Shown: in pieces, positions 1-12,591 of the stretch
Layout of the letters: every line of letters starts with the position of its first letter
Position numbering within the stretch: position 1 is the first letter of the stretch
NCBI GenBank assembly: GCA_963920635.1
Contig: OY987308.1
Location: forward strand, 9,924,225-9,988,224
Direction of reading: 5' to 3'
Origin: Pseudeuparius sepicola
Taxonomy: Eukaryota > Arthropoda > Insecta > Coleoptera > Anthribidae
DNA length: 64,000 bases
Position numbers and translations under genes: made by a program
Notes under the pieces: generated by a model
What the model was told of the DNA's origin: nothing
Databases searched by the model: none
Seen by the model: the letters and a program-made list of their open reading frames with translations, nothing else

Positions 1-1338
1 GCTGGCGAAAAATCAATTGTGGAAATTAGAATTTTTCTTAAATTTTGATCCCCCCGATCGGCACGTACGCACCTGAGTTTTTTCGTTTCTGTACTTCCCC
101 AGTATCTAGCATGCGTCTAACGCTATTTTGGTAAAAAAATCAATTGTGGAAATTAGAATTTTTCTTAATTTTTGATGCCCCCGATCGGCACGTACGCACC
201 TGGGTTTTTTCGTTTCTGTGCTTCCCCAGTGTCTAGCTTGCCTCTAACTCCATTTTGGTAAAAGAATCAAACTGGCGAAAAATCAATTGTGGAAATTAGA
301 ATTTTTCCTAATTTTTGATCCCCTCGATCAGCACGTACACACCTGAGATTTTTCGTTTCTGTGCTTCCCCAGTGTCTAGCTTGCCTCTAACTCCATTTTG
401 GTAAAAGAATCAAACTGGCGAAAAATCAATTGTGGAAATTAGAATTTTTCCTAATTTTTGATCCCCTCGATCAGCACGTACACACCTGGGTTTTTTCGTT
501 TCTGTGCTTCCCCAGTGTGTAGCTTGCCTCTAACTCAATTTTGGTAAAAAAATCAAGCTGGCGAAAAATCAATTGTGGAAATTATAATTTTTCTTAAATT
601 TTGATCCCCCCGATCGGCACGTACGCACCTGAGATTTTTCGTTTCTGTGCTTCCCCAGTATCTAGCTTGCCTCTAACGCCATTTTGGTAACAAAATCAAG
701 CTGGCGAAAAATCAATTGTGGAAATTAGAATTTTTCTTAATTTTTGATCCCCCCGATTGGCACGTACGCACCTGGGTTTTTTCGTTTCTGTGCTTCCCCA
801 GTGTGTAGCTTGCCTCTAACTCAATTTTGGTAAAAAAATCAAGCTGGCGAAAAATCAATTGTGGAAATTAGAATTTTTCTTAATTTTTGATCCCCCCGAT
901 CGGCACGTACGCACCTGGGTTTTTTCGTTTCTGTGCTTCCAGAGTGTCTAGCTTGCCTCTAACTCCATTTTGGTAAAAAAATCAAGCTGGCGAAAAATCA
1001 ATTGTGGAAATTAGAATTTTTCCTAATTTTTGATCCCCTCGATCGGCACGTACGCACCTGAGATTTTTCGTTTCTGTGCTTCCCCAGTATCTAGCTTGCC
1101 TCTAACGCCATTTTGGTAAAAAAATCAAGCTGGCGAAAAATCAACTGTGGAAATTAGAATTTTTCTTAATTTTTGATCCCCCCGATCGGCACGTACGCAC
1201 CTGGGTTTTTTCGTTTCTGTGCTTCCCCAGTGTCTAGCTTGCCTCTAAATCCATTTTGGTAAAAAAATCAAGCTGGCGAAAAATCAATTGTGGAAATTAG
1301 AATTTTTCCTAATTTTTGATCCCCTCGATCAGCACGTA
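1..1338. repeat. 143-bp satellite array, left block
   Basis: Tandem monomers. The landmark CTGGCG recurs at 272, 415, 558, 701, 844, 987, 1130 and 1273, a strict 143-bp step. The first interval (2 to 272) is 270 bp because one monomer is 127 bp, lacking 16 bp that include CTGGCGAAAAAT. Monomers carry CGATCGGCACGTACG and TTTTTTCGTTTCTG and differ at a few diagnostic sites. The block 514-1339 matches 5695-6520 in the main array at a constant offset of 5181, so this is the same array, interrupted by the insertion that follows. It is non-coding. Chromosomal role (centromeric, pericentromeric or dispersed) cannot be told from the sequence. Confidence 0.97.
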
Positions 1339-1339
1339 C

Positions 1340-1560
1340 CCAAATAGCAAAATTAACTCCACAAGTGCCAGAAAAGCACTTCTCAAAAGTAGTCAAATGC
1401 TTATAAAGCACATGTAATATTCACCTGGCAAATGCTCCAGTGCCAGCTCAAAAAGCGCTTAATAAGTGGTGGTCTACAAGTAGTATGCGCGCGCATCGTA
1501 CTGCAGTGAAGTACTTTTGAAGCATTGTTAAAGCGTCCTGACTGTTGAAATTATATAAAA
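1340..1560. promoter_or_regulatory. Octamer-rich subterminal region
   Basis: Within about 200 bp of the insertion's left end there are AAGCACTT (near 1375), AAGCGCTT (near 1453) and AAGTACTT (near 1512), plus several one-mismatch versions. The same motif class fills 25860-26245 next to a similar terminus. Subterminal repeats in both orientations are where CACTA-type transposases bind, so a transposase-binding role is a reasonable inference, not shown. Confidence 0.45.
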
Positions 1561-1803
1561 ATCAGGCACTTCTCGTGTACTTTATTATTATTCTACAGGA
1601 TCATACTGTAATCTTTTATATGTGCTTGCAGAATGCTTTTTCTGTACATTTACTTTAAATAAATATGCATTTCATTTTGACACTTTGTTTGCATTCACTG
1701 AAGGTATATATTGTGTATGCTACTAAATTGAATAAGTACAAATTAATTTTGATTGACCTTTCACATTGATTTTTTTCGAGAAAAATATATCTAAGAAAGT
1801 ATA

Positions 1804-2137
1804 CAGGGTGTAACATAAATGTTAGAAATAAAATAAACTGTGGATTTTTATGTATTTTTTTTATAATTCATATATGGACTTATTATACTCTACCGGTTCT
1901 CGTTTCCAAGCTACAAGGAGCGCTAAAAATTAAAAAAAAATAGTTTCTCTAATAACTTTCTAACATTAGAAGATCATGTTAAAATTATTCTAGCTGTAGC
2001 TAATTTTTTTGAAGTTGTTAGCGCCCCTGTAGCTTGTAAATAAAAATCGGTAGAGCATGATTCCATATATAAATAAAACATTTTTTTGCCTAAAAATCCA
2101 CCGTTTAATTTACTCCCAACCTTTATATTACACCCTA
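1804..2137. mobile_element. TA-flanked foldback MITE
   Basis: The left end CAGGGTGTAACATAAATG follows TA at 1802-1803. Its reverse complement closes the element near 2090-2137, ending TTACACCCT. The arms are about 45 bp with clear similarity, and the middle is also partly self-complementary (AGCTACAAGGAGCGC near 1913 against GCGCCCCTGTAGCT near 2022). No coding sequence. Termini CAGGGTG and a TA target are typical of Tc1/mariner-mobilised MITEs. Confidence 0.75.
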
Positions 2138-2286
2138 AATATTTGCGTAAAAATTTGAGTAAAAAGTAATAAGACAGTGAATATACCTTCTGTGATAAAT
2201 GCTCTGTTGTTGATGATGGGGGTCTTCTAGTGAAACACCATAACGAAACTAAATAAATAATTATCTTCATTAAAATATAAATATAT

Positions 2287-2393
2287 TTAAGACTCGTTTT
2301 GCTTTCCACAAATGTTCCTTAAATATAGTTTAATTACATCTTCAACCTCCTTTTCTGTTGTATTTCTCGATAGTGGATTTCTGCGTACTGCTA
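2287..2393 (-). pseudogene. DUF4806-protein terminal exon (fragment)
   Basis: On the minus strand an acceptor CAG at 2394-2396 leads into RRNPLSRNTTEKEVEDVIKL and then LYLRNICGKQNES and a stop. This is the same exon as 29568-29683, which reads RRNPLSRNATEKEVEDIVKL, and both match the C-terminal end of DUF4806 proteins as I know the family. Only this exon survives here; the rest of the gene is absent from the insertion. It links the insertion in the satellite to the larger element at 25.8-35.8 kb. Confidence 0.75.
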
Positions 2394-2602
2394 CTGCAAT
2401 AAAAAAATTATTTCAAAACAAAATTACTCAGAAATTTGAAAAATATGAAAGTAAACTATAAATGAACAGGTGTATACCTATATCTTTCATGTTTTGATTT
2501 AATGGGTTTGTTTGTAGATAATTATTTTTTATTATTTTGCTTACATCTCATTATGAGACCATGCAGGAGTGATTTCCAGAATATCAAAATCTTCTACATA
2601 TA

Positions 2603-3636
2603 CAGTGTGTCTGGTTTTTCGTGTTAACACCCCTGAAAATCTAAGTAGGCTGGGGGAATTGAACGGGGCAATTTTTTTTATAAATATGTCCCTGAAAGGT
2701 CACAATTTGCGAGGTATTGGTTTGGCATTGCCGCGAAATCCTGGCCTACTGCGATTTTTTAAAGGGGTGAGTTTTTCGAAAAACCCTATTAGGCATATTT
2801 TTATTTAAAATCTGACACCACAGCGTTAATCAGGACACCCTAAAACCCCCACATACCAAATTTGAACAAAAAATATGTAGGGTGTGTTCCATTCTGCAGG
2901 GTGTCAAAGTTGTGCAAAATAGAAATTTTAAAGGCATCTGGCGAGTCAAGTGTGCCATGGAATTACTTCGAAACAGATGGATTATCAACAGGACCACTCA
3001 CAATGTTGATATGCAAAGATCCAATACAAAAATATACAGTGTTCTTATCTGTGCCATCTCAAATTACTGAATTTTTATTAAACTTTATACTGGTCAGGAG
3101 TGCTCTGGAATCATTGAAAAAATATTAATAAACACAAAAGTAATTTATTTCTTTACAAAATTCCAACCGACAAATAAAAATAATTTAAATTATTGGACCT
3201 TTCTCAACAAAGTCACTGTCTAAGATGATAGATTTTCGGTGCGTTTCCTGTTGTGGCACACCATCTACCTTAACTGATATGGACTTAGTGACCGGCAGGC
3301 TTCTGTATTTTTTAGATTTAGTTCGTTTATAGTGTGCGGAGCGGTTTTGTTATGCACGATTTTTTACCCGTACAAAGTTCCAAAAATTCAGGGTTTTAGG
3401 GTGTCCTGATTAACGCTGTGGTGTCAGATTTTAAATAAAAATGTGCCTAATAGGGTTTTTCGAAAAACGCACCCCTTTAAAAAATCGCAGTAGGCCAGGA
3501 TTTCGCGGCAATGCCAAACCAATACCTCGCAAATTATGACCTTTCAGGGACATATTTATAAAAAAAATTGCCCCGTTCAATTCCCCCAGCCTACTTAGAT
3601 TTTCAGGGGTGTTAACACGAAAAACCAGACACACTG
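2603..3636. mobile_element. 1.03-kb foldback element with ~240-bp TIRs
   Basis: The left arm 2603-2844 (CAGTGTGTCTGGTTTTTCG...) is repeated as its reverse complement at 3392-3636, with only a few differences. TA lies directly outside each end (2601-2602, 3637-3638). The termini resemble the CAGTGTG ends of the mariner-like elements at 27608 and 38527, so mobilisation by a Tc1/mariner-type transposase is likely. The 550-bp centre has an 88-codon open frame (2862-3128, plus) with no family I recognise; I do not call it a gene. Confidence 0.9.
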
Positions 3637-3833
3637 TAGGTATCTTTTTTTTTTGTTATTTAGATCTATTCCGGCAATTATCCAGGACACACTGTATTAA
3701 ATATCTTATTTTTATTCCTACTATTAAAATTGATATTGCTGCTGGAATTCAGAAAAACTCTATAAATTTTCCCAACTTGCGGAAATTCACGAGAGTTTTC
3801 ACAAAGTGTAATATATGTAATACACAACCATAC

Positions 3834-6800
3834 ACACCTGAAGATTTTTCGTTTCTGTGCTTCCCCAGTGTCTAGCTTGCCTCTAACTCCATTTTGGTAA
3901 AAAAATCAAGCTGGCGAAAAATCAATTGTGGAAATTAGAATTTTTCCTAATTTTTGATCCCCTCGATCGGCACGTACGCACCTGGGTTTTTTCGTTTCTG
4001 TGCTTCCAGAGTGTCTAGCTTGCCTCTAACTCCATTTTGGTAAAAAAATCAAGCTGGCGAAAAATCAATTGTGGAAATTATAATTTTTCTTAAATTTTGA
4101 TCCCCCCGATCGGCACGTACGCACCTGGGTTTTTTCGTTTCTATGCTTCCCCAGTGTCTAGCTTGCCTCTAACTCCATTTTGGTAAAAGAATCAAGCTGG
4201 CGAAAAATCAATTGTGGAAATTAGAATTTTTCCTAATTTTTGATCCCCTCGATCAGCACGTACACACCTGAGATTTTTCGTTTCTGTGCTTCCCCAGTGT
4301 CTAGCTTGCCTCTATCTCCATTTTGGTAAAAAAATCAAGCTGGCGAAAAATCAATTGTGGAAATTAGAATTTTTCCTAATTTTTGATCCCCTCGATCTTC
4401 ACGTACGCATCTGAGATTTTTCGTTTCTGTGCTTCCCCAGTATCTAGCTTGACTCTAACGCCATTTTGGTAAAAAAATCAAGCTGGCGAAAAATCAATTG
4501 TGGAAATTAGAATTTTTCTTAAATTTTGATCCCCCCGATCGGCACGTACGCACCTGAGTTTTTTCGTTTCTGTACTTCCCCAGTATCTAGCATGCCTCTA
4601 ACGCTATTTTGGTAAAAAAATCAATTGTGGAAATTAGAATTTTTCTTAATTTTTGATGCCCCCGATCGGCACGTACGCACCTGGGTTTTTTCGTTTCTGT
4701 GCTTCCCCAGTGTCTAGCTTGCCTCTAACTCCATTTCGGTAAAAAAATCAAGCTGGCGAAAAATCAATTGTGGAAATTAGAATTTTTCTTAATTTTTGAT
4801 CCCCCCGATTGGCACGTACGCACCTGGGTTTTTTTCGTTTCTGTGCTTCCCCAGTGTGTAGCTTGCCTCTAACTCAATTTTGGTAAAAAAATCAAGCTGG
4901 CGAAAAATCAATTGTGGAAATTATAATTTTTCTTAAATTTTGATCCCCCCGATCGGCACGTACGCACCTGAGATTTTTCGTTTCTGTGCTTCCCCAGTGT
5001 CTAGCTTGCCTCTAACTCCATTTTGGTAAAAAAATCAAGCTGGCGAAAAATCAATTGTGGAAATTGGAATTTTTCTTAATTTTTGATCCCCCCGATCGGC
5101 ACGTACGCACCTGGGTTTTTTCGTTTCTGTGCTTCCAGAGTGTCTAGCTTGCCTCTAACTCCATTTTGGTAAAAAAATCAAGCTGGCGAAAAATCAATTG
5201 TGGAAATTATAATTTTTCTTAAATTTTGATCCCCCCGATCGGCACGTACGCACCTGGGTTTTTTCGTTTCTGTGCTTCCCCAGTGTCTAGCTTGCCTCTA
5301 ACTCCATTTTGGTAAAAGAATCAAGCTGGCGAAAAATCAATTGTGGAAATTAGAATTTTTCCTAATTTTTGATCCCCTCGATCAGCACGTACACACCTGA
5401 GATTTTTCGTTTCTGTGCTTCCCCAGTGTCTAGCTTGCCTCTAACTCCATTTTGGTAAAAAAATCAAGCTGGCGAAAAATCAATTGTGGAAATTAGAATT
5501 TTTCTTAAATTTTGATCCCCCCGATCGGCACGTACGCACCTGAGTTTTTTCGTTTCTGTACTTCCCCAGTATCTAGCATGCGTCTAACGCTATTTTGGTA
5601 AAAAAATCAATTGTGGAAATTAGAATTTTTCTTAATTTTTGATGCCCCCGATCGGCACGTACGCACCTGGGTTTTTTCGTTTCTGTGCTTCCCCAGTGTG
5701 TAGCTTGCCTCTAACTCAATTTTGGTAAAAAAATCAAGCTGGCGAAAAATCAATTGTGGAAATTATAATTTTTCTTAAATTTTGATCCCCCCGATCGGCA
5801 CGTACGCACCTGAGATTTTTCGTTTCTGTGCTTCCCCAGTATCTAGCTTGCCTCTAACGCCATTTTGGTAACAAAATCAAGCTGGCGAAAAATCAATTGT
5901 GGAAATTAGAATTTTTCTTAATTTTTGATCCCCCCGATTGGCACGTACGCACCTGGGTTTTTTCGTTTCTGTGCTTCCCCAGTGTGTAGCTTGCCTCTAA
6001 CTCAATTTTGGTAAAAAAATCAAGCTGGCGAAAAATCAATTGTGGAAATTAGAATTTTTCTTAATTTTTGATCCCCCCGATCGGCACGTACGCACCTGGG
6101 TTTTTTCGTTTCTGTGCTTCCAGAGTGTCTAGCTTGCCTCTAACTCCATTTTGGTAAAAAAATCAAGCTGGCGAAAAATCAATTGTGGAAATTAGAATTT
6201 TTCCTAATTTTTGATCCCCTCGATCGGCACGTACGCACCTGAGATTTTTCGTTTCTGTGCTTCCCCAGTATCTAGCTTGCCTCTAACGCCATTTTGGTAA
6301 AAAAATCAAGCTGGCGAAAAATCAACTGTGGAAATTAGAATTTTTCTTAATTTTTGATCCCCCCGATCGGCACGTACGCACCTGGGTTTTTTCGTTTCTG
6401 TGCTTCCCCAGTGTCTAGCTTGCCTCTAAATCCATTTTGGTAAAAAAATCAAGCTGGCGAAAAATCAATTGTGGAAATTAGAATTTTTCCTAATTTTTGA
6501 TCCCCTCGATCAGCACGTACACACCTGAAGATTTTTCGTTTCTGTGCTTCCCCAGTGTCTAGCTTGCCTCTAACTCCATTTTGGTAAAAAAATCAAGCTG
6601 GCGAAAAATCAATTGTGGAAATTAGAATTTTTCCTAATTTTTGATCCCCTCGATCGGCACGTACGCACCTGGGTTTTTTCGTTTCTGTGCTTCCAGAGTG
6701 TCTAGCTTGCCTCTAACTCCATTTTGGTAAAAAAATCAAGCTGGCGAAAAATCAATTGTGGAAATTATAATTTTTCTTAAATTTTGATCCCCCCGATCGG

Positions 6801-9800
6801 CACGTACGCACCTGGGTTTTTTCGTTTCTGTGCTTCCCCAGTGTCTAGCTTGCCTCTAACTCCATTTTGGTAAAAGAATCAAGCTGGCGAAAAATCAATT
6901 GTGGAAATTAGAATTTTTCCTAATTTTTGATCCCCTCGATCAGCACGTACACACCTGAGATTTTTCGTTTCTGTGCTTCCCCAGTGTCTAGCTTGCCTCT
7001 AACTCCATTTTGGTAAAAAAATCAAGCTGGCGAAAAATCAATTCTGGAAATTAGAATTTTTCCTAATTTTTGATCCCCTCGATCTTCACGTACGCATCTG
7101 AGATTTTTCGTTTCTGTGCTTCCCCAGTATCTAGCTTGACTCTAACGCCATTTTGGTAAAAAAATCAAGCTGGCGAAAAATCAATTGTGGAAATTAGAAT
7201 TTTTCTTAAATTTTGATCCCCCCGATCGGCACGTACGCACCTGAGTTTTTTCGTTTCTGTACTTCCCCAGTATCTAGCATGCCTCTAACGCTATTTTGGT
7301 AAAAAAATCAATTGTGGAAATTAGAATTTTTCTTAATTTTTGATGCCCCCGATCGGCACGTACGCACCTGGGTTTTTTCGTTTCTGTGCTTCCCCAGTGT
7401 CTAGCTTGCCTCTAACTCCATTTCGGTAAAAAAATCAAGCTGGCGAAAAATCAATTGTGGAAATTAGAATTTTTCCTAATTTTTGATCCCCTCGATCAGC
7501 ACGTACACACCTGAGATTTTTCGTTTCTGTGCTTCCCCAGTGTCTAGCTTGCCTCTAACTCCATTTTGGTAAAAAAATCAAGCTGGCGAAAAATCAATTC
7601 TGGAAATTAGAATTTTTCCTAATTTTTGATCCCCTCGATCTTCACGTACGCATCTGAGATTTTTCGTTTCTGTGCTTCCCCAGTATCTAGCTTGACTCTA
7701 ACGCCATTTTGGTAAAAAAATCAAGCTGGCGAAAAATCAATTGTGGAAATTATAATTTTTCTTAAATTTTGATCCCCCCGATCGGCACGTACGCACCTGA
7801 GATTTTTCGTTTCTGTGCTTCCCCAGTATCTAGCTTGCCTCTAACGCCATTTTGGTAACAAAATCAAGCTGGCGAAAAATCAATTGTGGAAATTAGAATT
7901 TTTCTTAATTTTTGATCCCCCCGATCGGCACGTACGCACCTGGGTTTTTCGTTTCTGTGCTTCCCCAGCGTGTAGCTTGCCTCTAACTCAATTTTGGTAA
8001 AAAAATCAAGCTGGCGAAAAATCAATTGTGGAAATTAGAATTTTTCCTAATTTTTGATCCCCTCGATCGGCACGTACGCACCTGAGATTTTTCGTTTCTG
8101 TGCTTCCCCAATGTCTAGCTTGCCTCTAACTCCATTTTGGTAAAAAAATCAAGCTGGCGAAAAATCAATTGTGGAAATTGGAATTTTTCTTAATTTTTGA
8201 TCCCCCCGATCGGCACGTACGCACCTGGGTTTTTTCGTTTCTGTGCTTCCAGAGTGTCTAGCTTGCCTCTAACTCCATTTTGGTAAAAAAATCAAGCTGG
8301 CGAAAAATCAATTGTGGAAATTATAATTTTTCTTAAATTTTGATCCCCCCGATCGGCACGTACGCACCTGGGTTTTTTCGTTTCTGTGCTTCCCCAGTGT
8401 CTAGCTTGCCTCTAACTCCATTTTGGTAAAAGAATCAAGCTGGCGAAAAATCAATTGTGGAAATTAGAATTTTTCCTAATTTTTGATCCCCTCGATCAGC
8501 ACGTACACACCTGAGATTTTTCGTTTCTGTGCTTCCCCAGTGTCTAGCTTGCCTCTAACTCCATTTTGGTAAAAAAATCAAGCTGGCGAAAAATCAATTG
8601 TGGAAATTAGAATTTTTCTTAAATTTTGATCCCCCCGATCGGCACGTACGCACCCGAGTTTTTTCGTTTCTGTACTTCCCCAGTATCTAGCATGCGTCTA
8701 ACGCTATTTTGGTAAAAAAATCAATTGTGGAAATTAGAATTTTTCTTAATTTTTGATGCCCCCGATCGGCACGTACGCACCTGGGTTTTTTCGTTTCTGT
8801 GCTTCCCCAGTGTGTAGCTTGCCTCTAACTCAATTTTGGTAAAAAAATCAAGCTGGCGAAAAATCAATTGTGGAAATTATAATTTTTCTTAAATTTTGAT
8901 CCCCCCGATCGGCACGTACGCACCTGAGATTTTTCGTTTCTGTGCTTCCCCAGTATCTAGCTTGCCTCTAACGCCATTTTGGTAACAAAATCAAGCTGGC
9001 GAAAAATCAATTGTGGAAATTAGAATTTTTCTTAATTTTTGATCCCCCCGATCGGCACGTACGCACCTGGGTTTTTTCGTTTCTGTGCTTCCCCAGCGTG
9101 TAGCTTGCCTCTAACTCAATTTTGGTAAAAAAATCAAGCTGGCGAAAAATCAATTGTGGAAATTAGAATTTTTCCTATTTTTTGATCCCCTCGATCGGCA
9201 CGTACGCACCTGAGATTTTTCGTTTCTGTGCTTCCCCAGTATCTAGCTTGACTCTAACGCCATTTTGGTAAAAAAATCAAGCTGGCGAAAAATCAATTGT
9301 GGAAATTAGAATTTTTCCTACTTTTTGATCCCCTCGATCGGCACGTACGCACCTGAGATTTTTCGTTTCTGTGCTTCCCCAGTATCTAGCTTGACTCTAA
9401 CGCCATTTTGGTAAAAAAATCAAGCTGGCGAAAAATCAATTGTGGAAATTAGAATTTTTCTTAAATTTTGATCCCCCCGATCGGCACGTACGCACCTGAG
9501 TTTTTTCGTTTCTGTACTTCCCCAGTATCTAGCATGCCTCTAACGCTATTTTGGTAAAAAAATCAATTGTGGAAATTAGAATTTTTCTTAATTTTTGATG
9601 CCCCCGATCGGCACGTACGCACCTGGGTTTTTTCGTTTCTGTGCTTCCCCAGTGTCTAGCTTGCCTCTAACTCCATTTCGGTAAAAAAATCAAGCTGGCG
9701 AAAAATCAATTGTGGAAATTAGAATTTTTCTTAATTTTTGATCCCCCCGATTGGCACGTACGCACCTGGGTTTTTTCGTTTCTGTGCTTCCCCAGTGTGT

Positions 9801-10495
9801 AGCTTGCCTCTAACTCAATTTTGGTAAAAAAATCAAGCTGGCGAAAAATCAATTGTGGAAATTATAATTTTTCTTAAATTTTGATCCCCCCGATCGGCAC
9901 GTACGCACCTGAGATTTTTCGTTTCTGTGCTTCCCCAGTATCTAGCTTGCCTCTAACGCCATTTTGGTAACAAAATCAAGCTGGCGAAAAATCAATTGTG
10001 GAAATTAGAATTTTTCTTAATTTTTGATCCCCCCGATCGGCACGTACGCACCTGGGTTTTTTCGTTTCTGTGCTTCCCCAGCGTGTAGCTTGCCTCTAAC
10101 TCAATTTTGGTAAAAAAATCAAGCTGGCGAAAAATCAATTGTGGAAATTAGAATTTTTCCTAATTTTTGATCCCCTCGATCGGCACGTACGCACCTGAGA
10201 TTTTTCGTTTCTGTGCTTCCCCAGTGTCTAGCTTGCCTCTAACTCCATTTTGGTAAAAAAATCAAGCTGGCGAAAAATCAATTGTGGAAATTAGAATTTT
10301 TCCTAATTTTTGATCCCCTCGATCGGCACGTACGCACCTGAGATTTTTCGTTTCTGTGCTTCCCCAGTATCTAGCTTGCCTCTAACGCCATTTTGGTAAA
10401 AAAATCAGGCTGGCGAAAAATCAACTGTGGAAATTAGAATTTTTCTTAATTTTTGATCCCCCCGATCGGCACGTACGCACCTGGGTTTTTTCGTT
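3834..10495. repeat. 143-bp satellite array, main block with higher-order repeats
   Basis: About 46 further monomers of 143 bp, with 127-bp short monomers near 4616, 5603, 7303, 8717 and 9560. The structure above the monomer is clear: 3841-4780 and 6528-7467 agree at offset 2687 with very few differences by eye. 2687 equals 19 monomers minus two 16-bp deletions plus two single-base insertions. A local four-monomer duplication also exists: the private variant ATTCTGGAAATT appears at 7041 and 7597, 556 bp apart (4 x 143 minus 16). The array ends abruptly at 10495 inside TTTTTTCGTTT. No coding content; open frames here are shadows. Confidence 0.97.
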
Positions 10496-11551
10496 TGGGG
10501 GTTGCACCATCACCATAATATATCAATTTTGCTGTTTTCATCATTTCTTGGTAAATTGCAAGATATGAATACATCTCTGGAAATAAGAATTTGAAACAAT
10601 TTATTTCATTCTCAATAATTATTATTACTGGGCTATACAAATACAACACGACCCCTTTTAATTTGTTCAATTTTTGTTTTCTAATGTTGCAGTGACTTCA
10701 TTTCGTCATTCATTTTATTTGAATTTACTAATTAAGTATTTCTCCAATTTGCGGTAGGCACTACCTATACGCGATGGACCAGTACTTAGCTGGTCCGCTG
10801 TAAAAACGCGATTCTTGATTCTGATTTCGTTGCTGTCTTCAGGGACGTGTTAGTAGTTAGACCTGCATCGGTTCAAAAATGTGACGCTAGAATATTGGAG
10901 AAGGTGCCAGTTCTTGGTGATGTTAGAAAGATAACTTATGTAAAACGCAATAAAGCCAAGTTTTCATATTTTTTATTGCACTTGTGTTGACTTTTTCCAA
11001 TATAACAATCTACTGATGTTGTCCATGATGCTTCGCTTTTTCCAGGAAGTCAACAAAGAAAAGCAATACCTTGCTTACTTTCATCTAAAATAAATTTTCC
11101 ATTAGTATGTACCTGCAAAAATTTTATAGGCATAGTTATATTATTACTTGACAAAGTTAATGTCACTAGTGCGGAAAAGTACAACTTTCCGCACCAAAAT
11201 GGATGCGACAAAGTGTACTTTTCTGCACGCTCATAGAAAAATATATTTTCCACACCATGCCAGGTCTAGTTACAAACTACAGACTGAATTACCATTAGAT
11301 GATACAAGAAAAAAATACCCTCAAAAAGTAGTCATTGACAGTCAAGCACTTGATATCGAATGAATCTCTGCTGTCGACCTTGCATTGTCTTTAGATTATT
11401 TAAATTAGTTCTGAATCATGGTTTTCACATGTAGGTATCAACGATCGTTTTTACAAACGCATGACTTCTTGTTTTGATAATCGATTTCAACATTGGGGTG
11501 TGCGACACCCCCACGTCCCTCCCCCATATCTTAACTATAGGTATACAGTTA
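10496..11551. other. Non-satellite flank, no gene recognised
   Basis: Unique-looking sequence right of the array. A minus-strand open stretch (10446-10670) crosses the satellite border and resembles no family I know. A short hairpin lies at about 11170-11195 (GTGCGGAAA pairing with TTTCCGCAC) and another near 10783 (GGACCAG/CTGGTCC). No splice-supported exon or RNA gene is visible. Confidence 0.5.
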
Positions 11552-11553
11552 TA

Positions 11554-12591
11554 CAGTATGGAACAGCCAAATGGAATAAATTCAATATCTCCTTACAGGG
11601 TGATGCTAGAAAAAAATTTTAAAATACAAAAGTATTTGATAGATCGAGGCGCATAACATAAAAATATAGTGGTGTATACAGGGTGCTCCATAAGTGTGAT
11701 ATTACATGCAACTTTGTTTTTTTTTAATGGCACACGCTGTATTTTGCTTAATTTTTATATTACCCTAAGGATTCTACACATCTTTTATACACCCATATCT
11801 ATGCCCAAACCCAACCGTTTTAGAAATAATCCATCATTTCATTTAAATATCGATTAGGTCGGTCACACCTCTGATGTTGACAAATGTTGAAAGAAACTTT
11901 TATTTAAGATTAGGATGCTGCCAAGACGTTCGAGGCATGCATTTTGAACATCTCATACGTTGATATTCATTTATTTTGTATTAATTTTTTTAATATCAGG
12001 AACTGTGAATTTTCTAAATAAAGTTTAAAAACATAATTATAATGTTTGACAAGAGAATGAAAAAACCTTTCAAATGTGATATCACAACCCCATACTACAT
12101 CAAATTTAAACATTATCGATCACTCTAAATTTATCAAATTGTAAATTTTGTTGTTATCACCCTGTATAATGTAACACGATTTCGTCAGCGGAAAAATAAC
12201 AGGTATCTACTATTTATTTGCAAACGATACTGCTTTCTTCGCTAACATTAAAAAATAATACCCTCACGAATTATTGTAACTCGCACTTGACGATATTTAA
12301 ATGAAATTATGGATTATTTCTAAAACAGTTGGGTTTGGGCATAGATATGGGTGTATAAAAGATGTGTAGAATCCTTAGGGTAATATAAAAATCAAGCAAA
12401 ATACAGCGTGTGCCATTTAAAAAAACAAAGTTGCATATAATATCACACTTATAGAGCACCCTGTATACACCACTATATTTTTATGTTATGCGCCTCGATC
12501 TATCAAATACTTTTAGGTATATTTAAAAAAAAATTCTAGCATCACCCTGTAAGGAGATATTGAATTTATTCCATTTGGCTGTTCCATACTG
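11554..12591. mobile_element. 1.04-kb foldback element with ~300-bp arms
   Basis: The left end CAGTATGGAACAGCC follows TA at 11552-11553. The right end GGCTGTTCCATACTG precedes TA at 12592-12593. Arms run to about 11852 and 12288 and stay nearly complementary. CAGGGTG-type motifs are repeated symmetrically inside both arms (near 11598 and 11682 on the left, 12470 and 12545 on the right), so the arms contain nested element ends. The centre is non-coding. Confidence 0.9.

Larger units (their letters stand above)
1339..3830. mobile_element. Insertion splitting the satellite (DUF4806-transposon derivative)
   Basis: The array stops at 1339 and resumes at 3834. The uninterrupted version of the same higher-order copy at 6512-6530 gives the empty site: one TAC there against TAC at 1337-1339 and 3831-3833 here, so the target duplication is 2-3 bp (TA or TAC). 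The left terminus reads CCCAAATAGCA, like CCCAGATAACA at 25836, and both are followed by a region rich in AAGYRCTT octamers. Inside are a small MITE (1804-2137), the last exon of a DUF4806 gene (2287-2393, minus) and a 1-kb foldback (2603-3636). No matching right terminus is visible, so the right end may be degraded. I infer a deletion derivative of the element at 25836-35760. Confidence 0.7.

Noticed and set aside
2862..3128. 88-codon frame in the loop of the foldback 2603-3636
   Set aside because: No family recognised and no second copy here to test conservation.
1..10495. CENP-B-box-like TTTCGTTTCTGTGCTTC in the satellite monomer
   Set aside because: It shares TTCG but lacks the central A and the CGGG half that the box requires, so I do not claim CENP-B binding.
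3834..10495. CRISPR array
   Set aside because: The regular repeat is a contiguous 143-bp tandem satellite without unique spacers, in a eukaryotic context.
10446..10670. 74-codon minus-strand frame crossing the satellite edge
   Set aside because: Part of it is satellite sequence and the rest has no splice support or family match.
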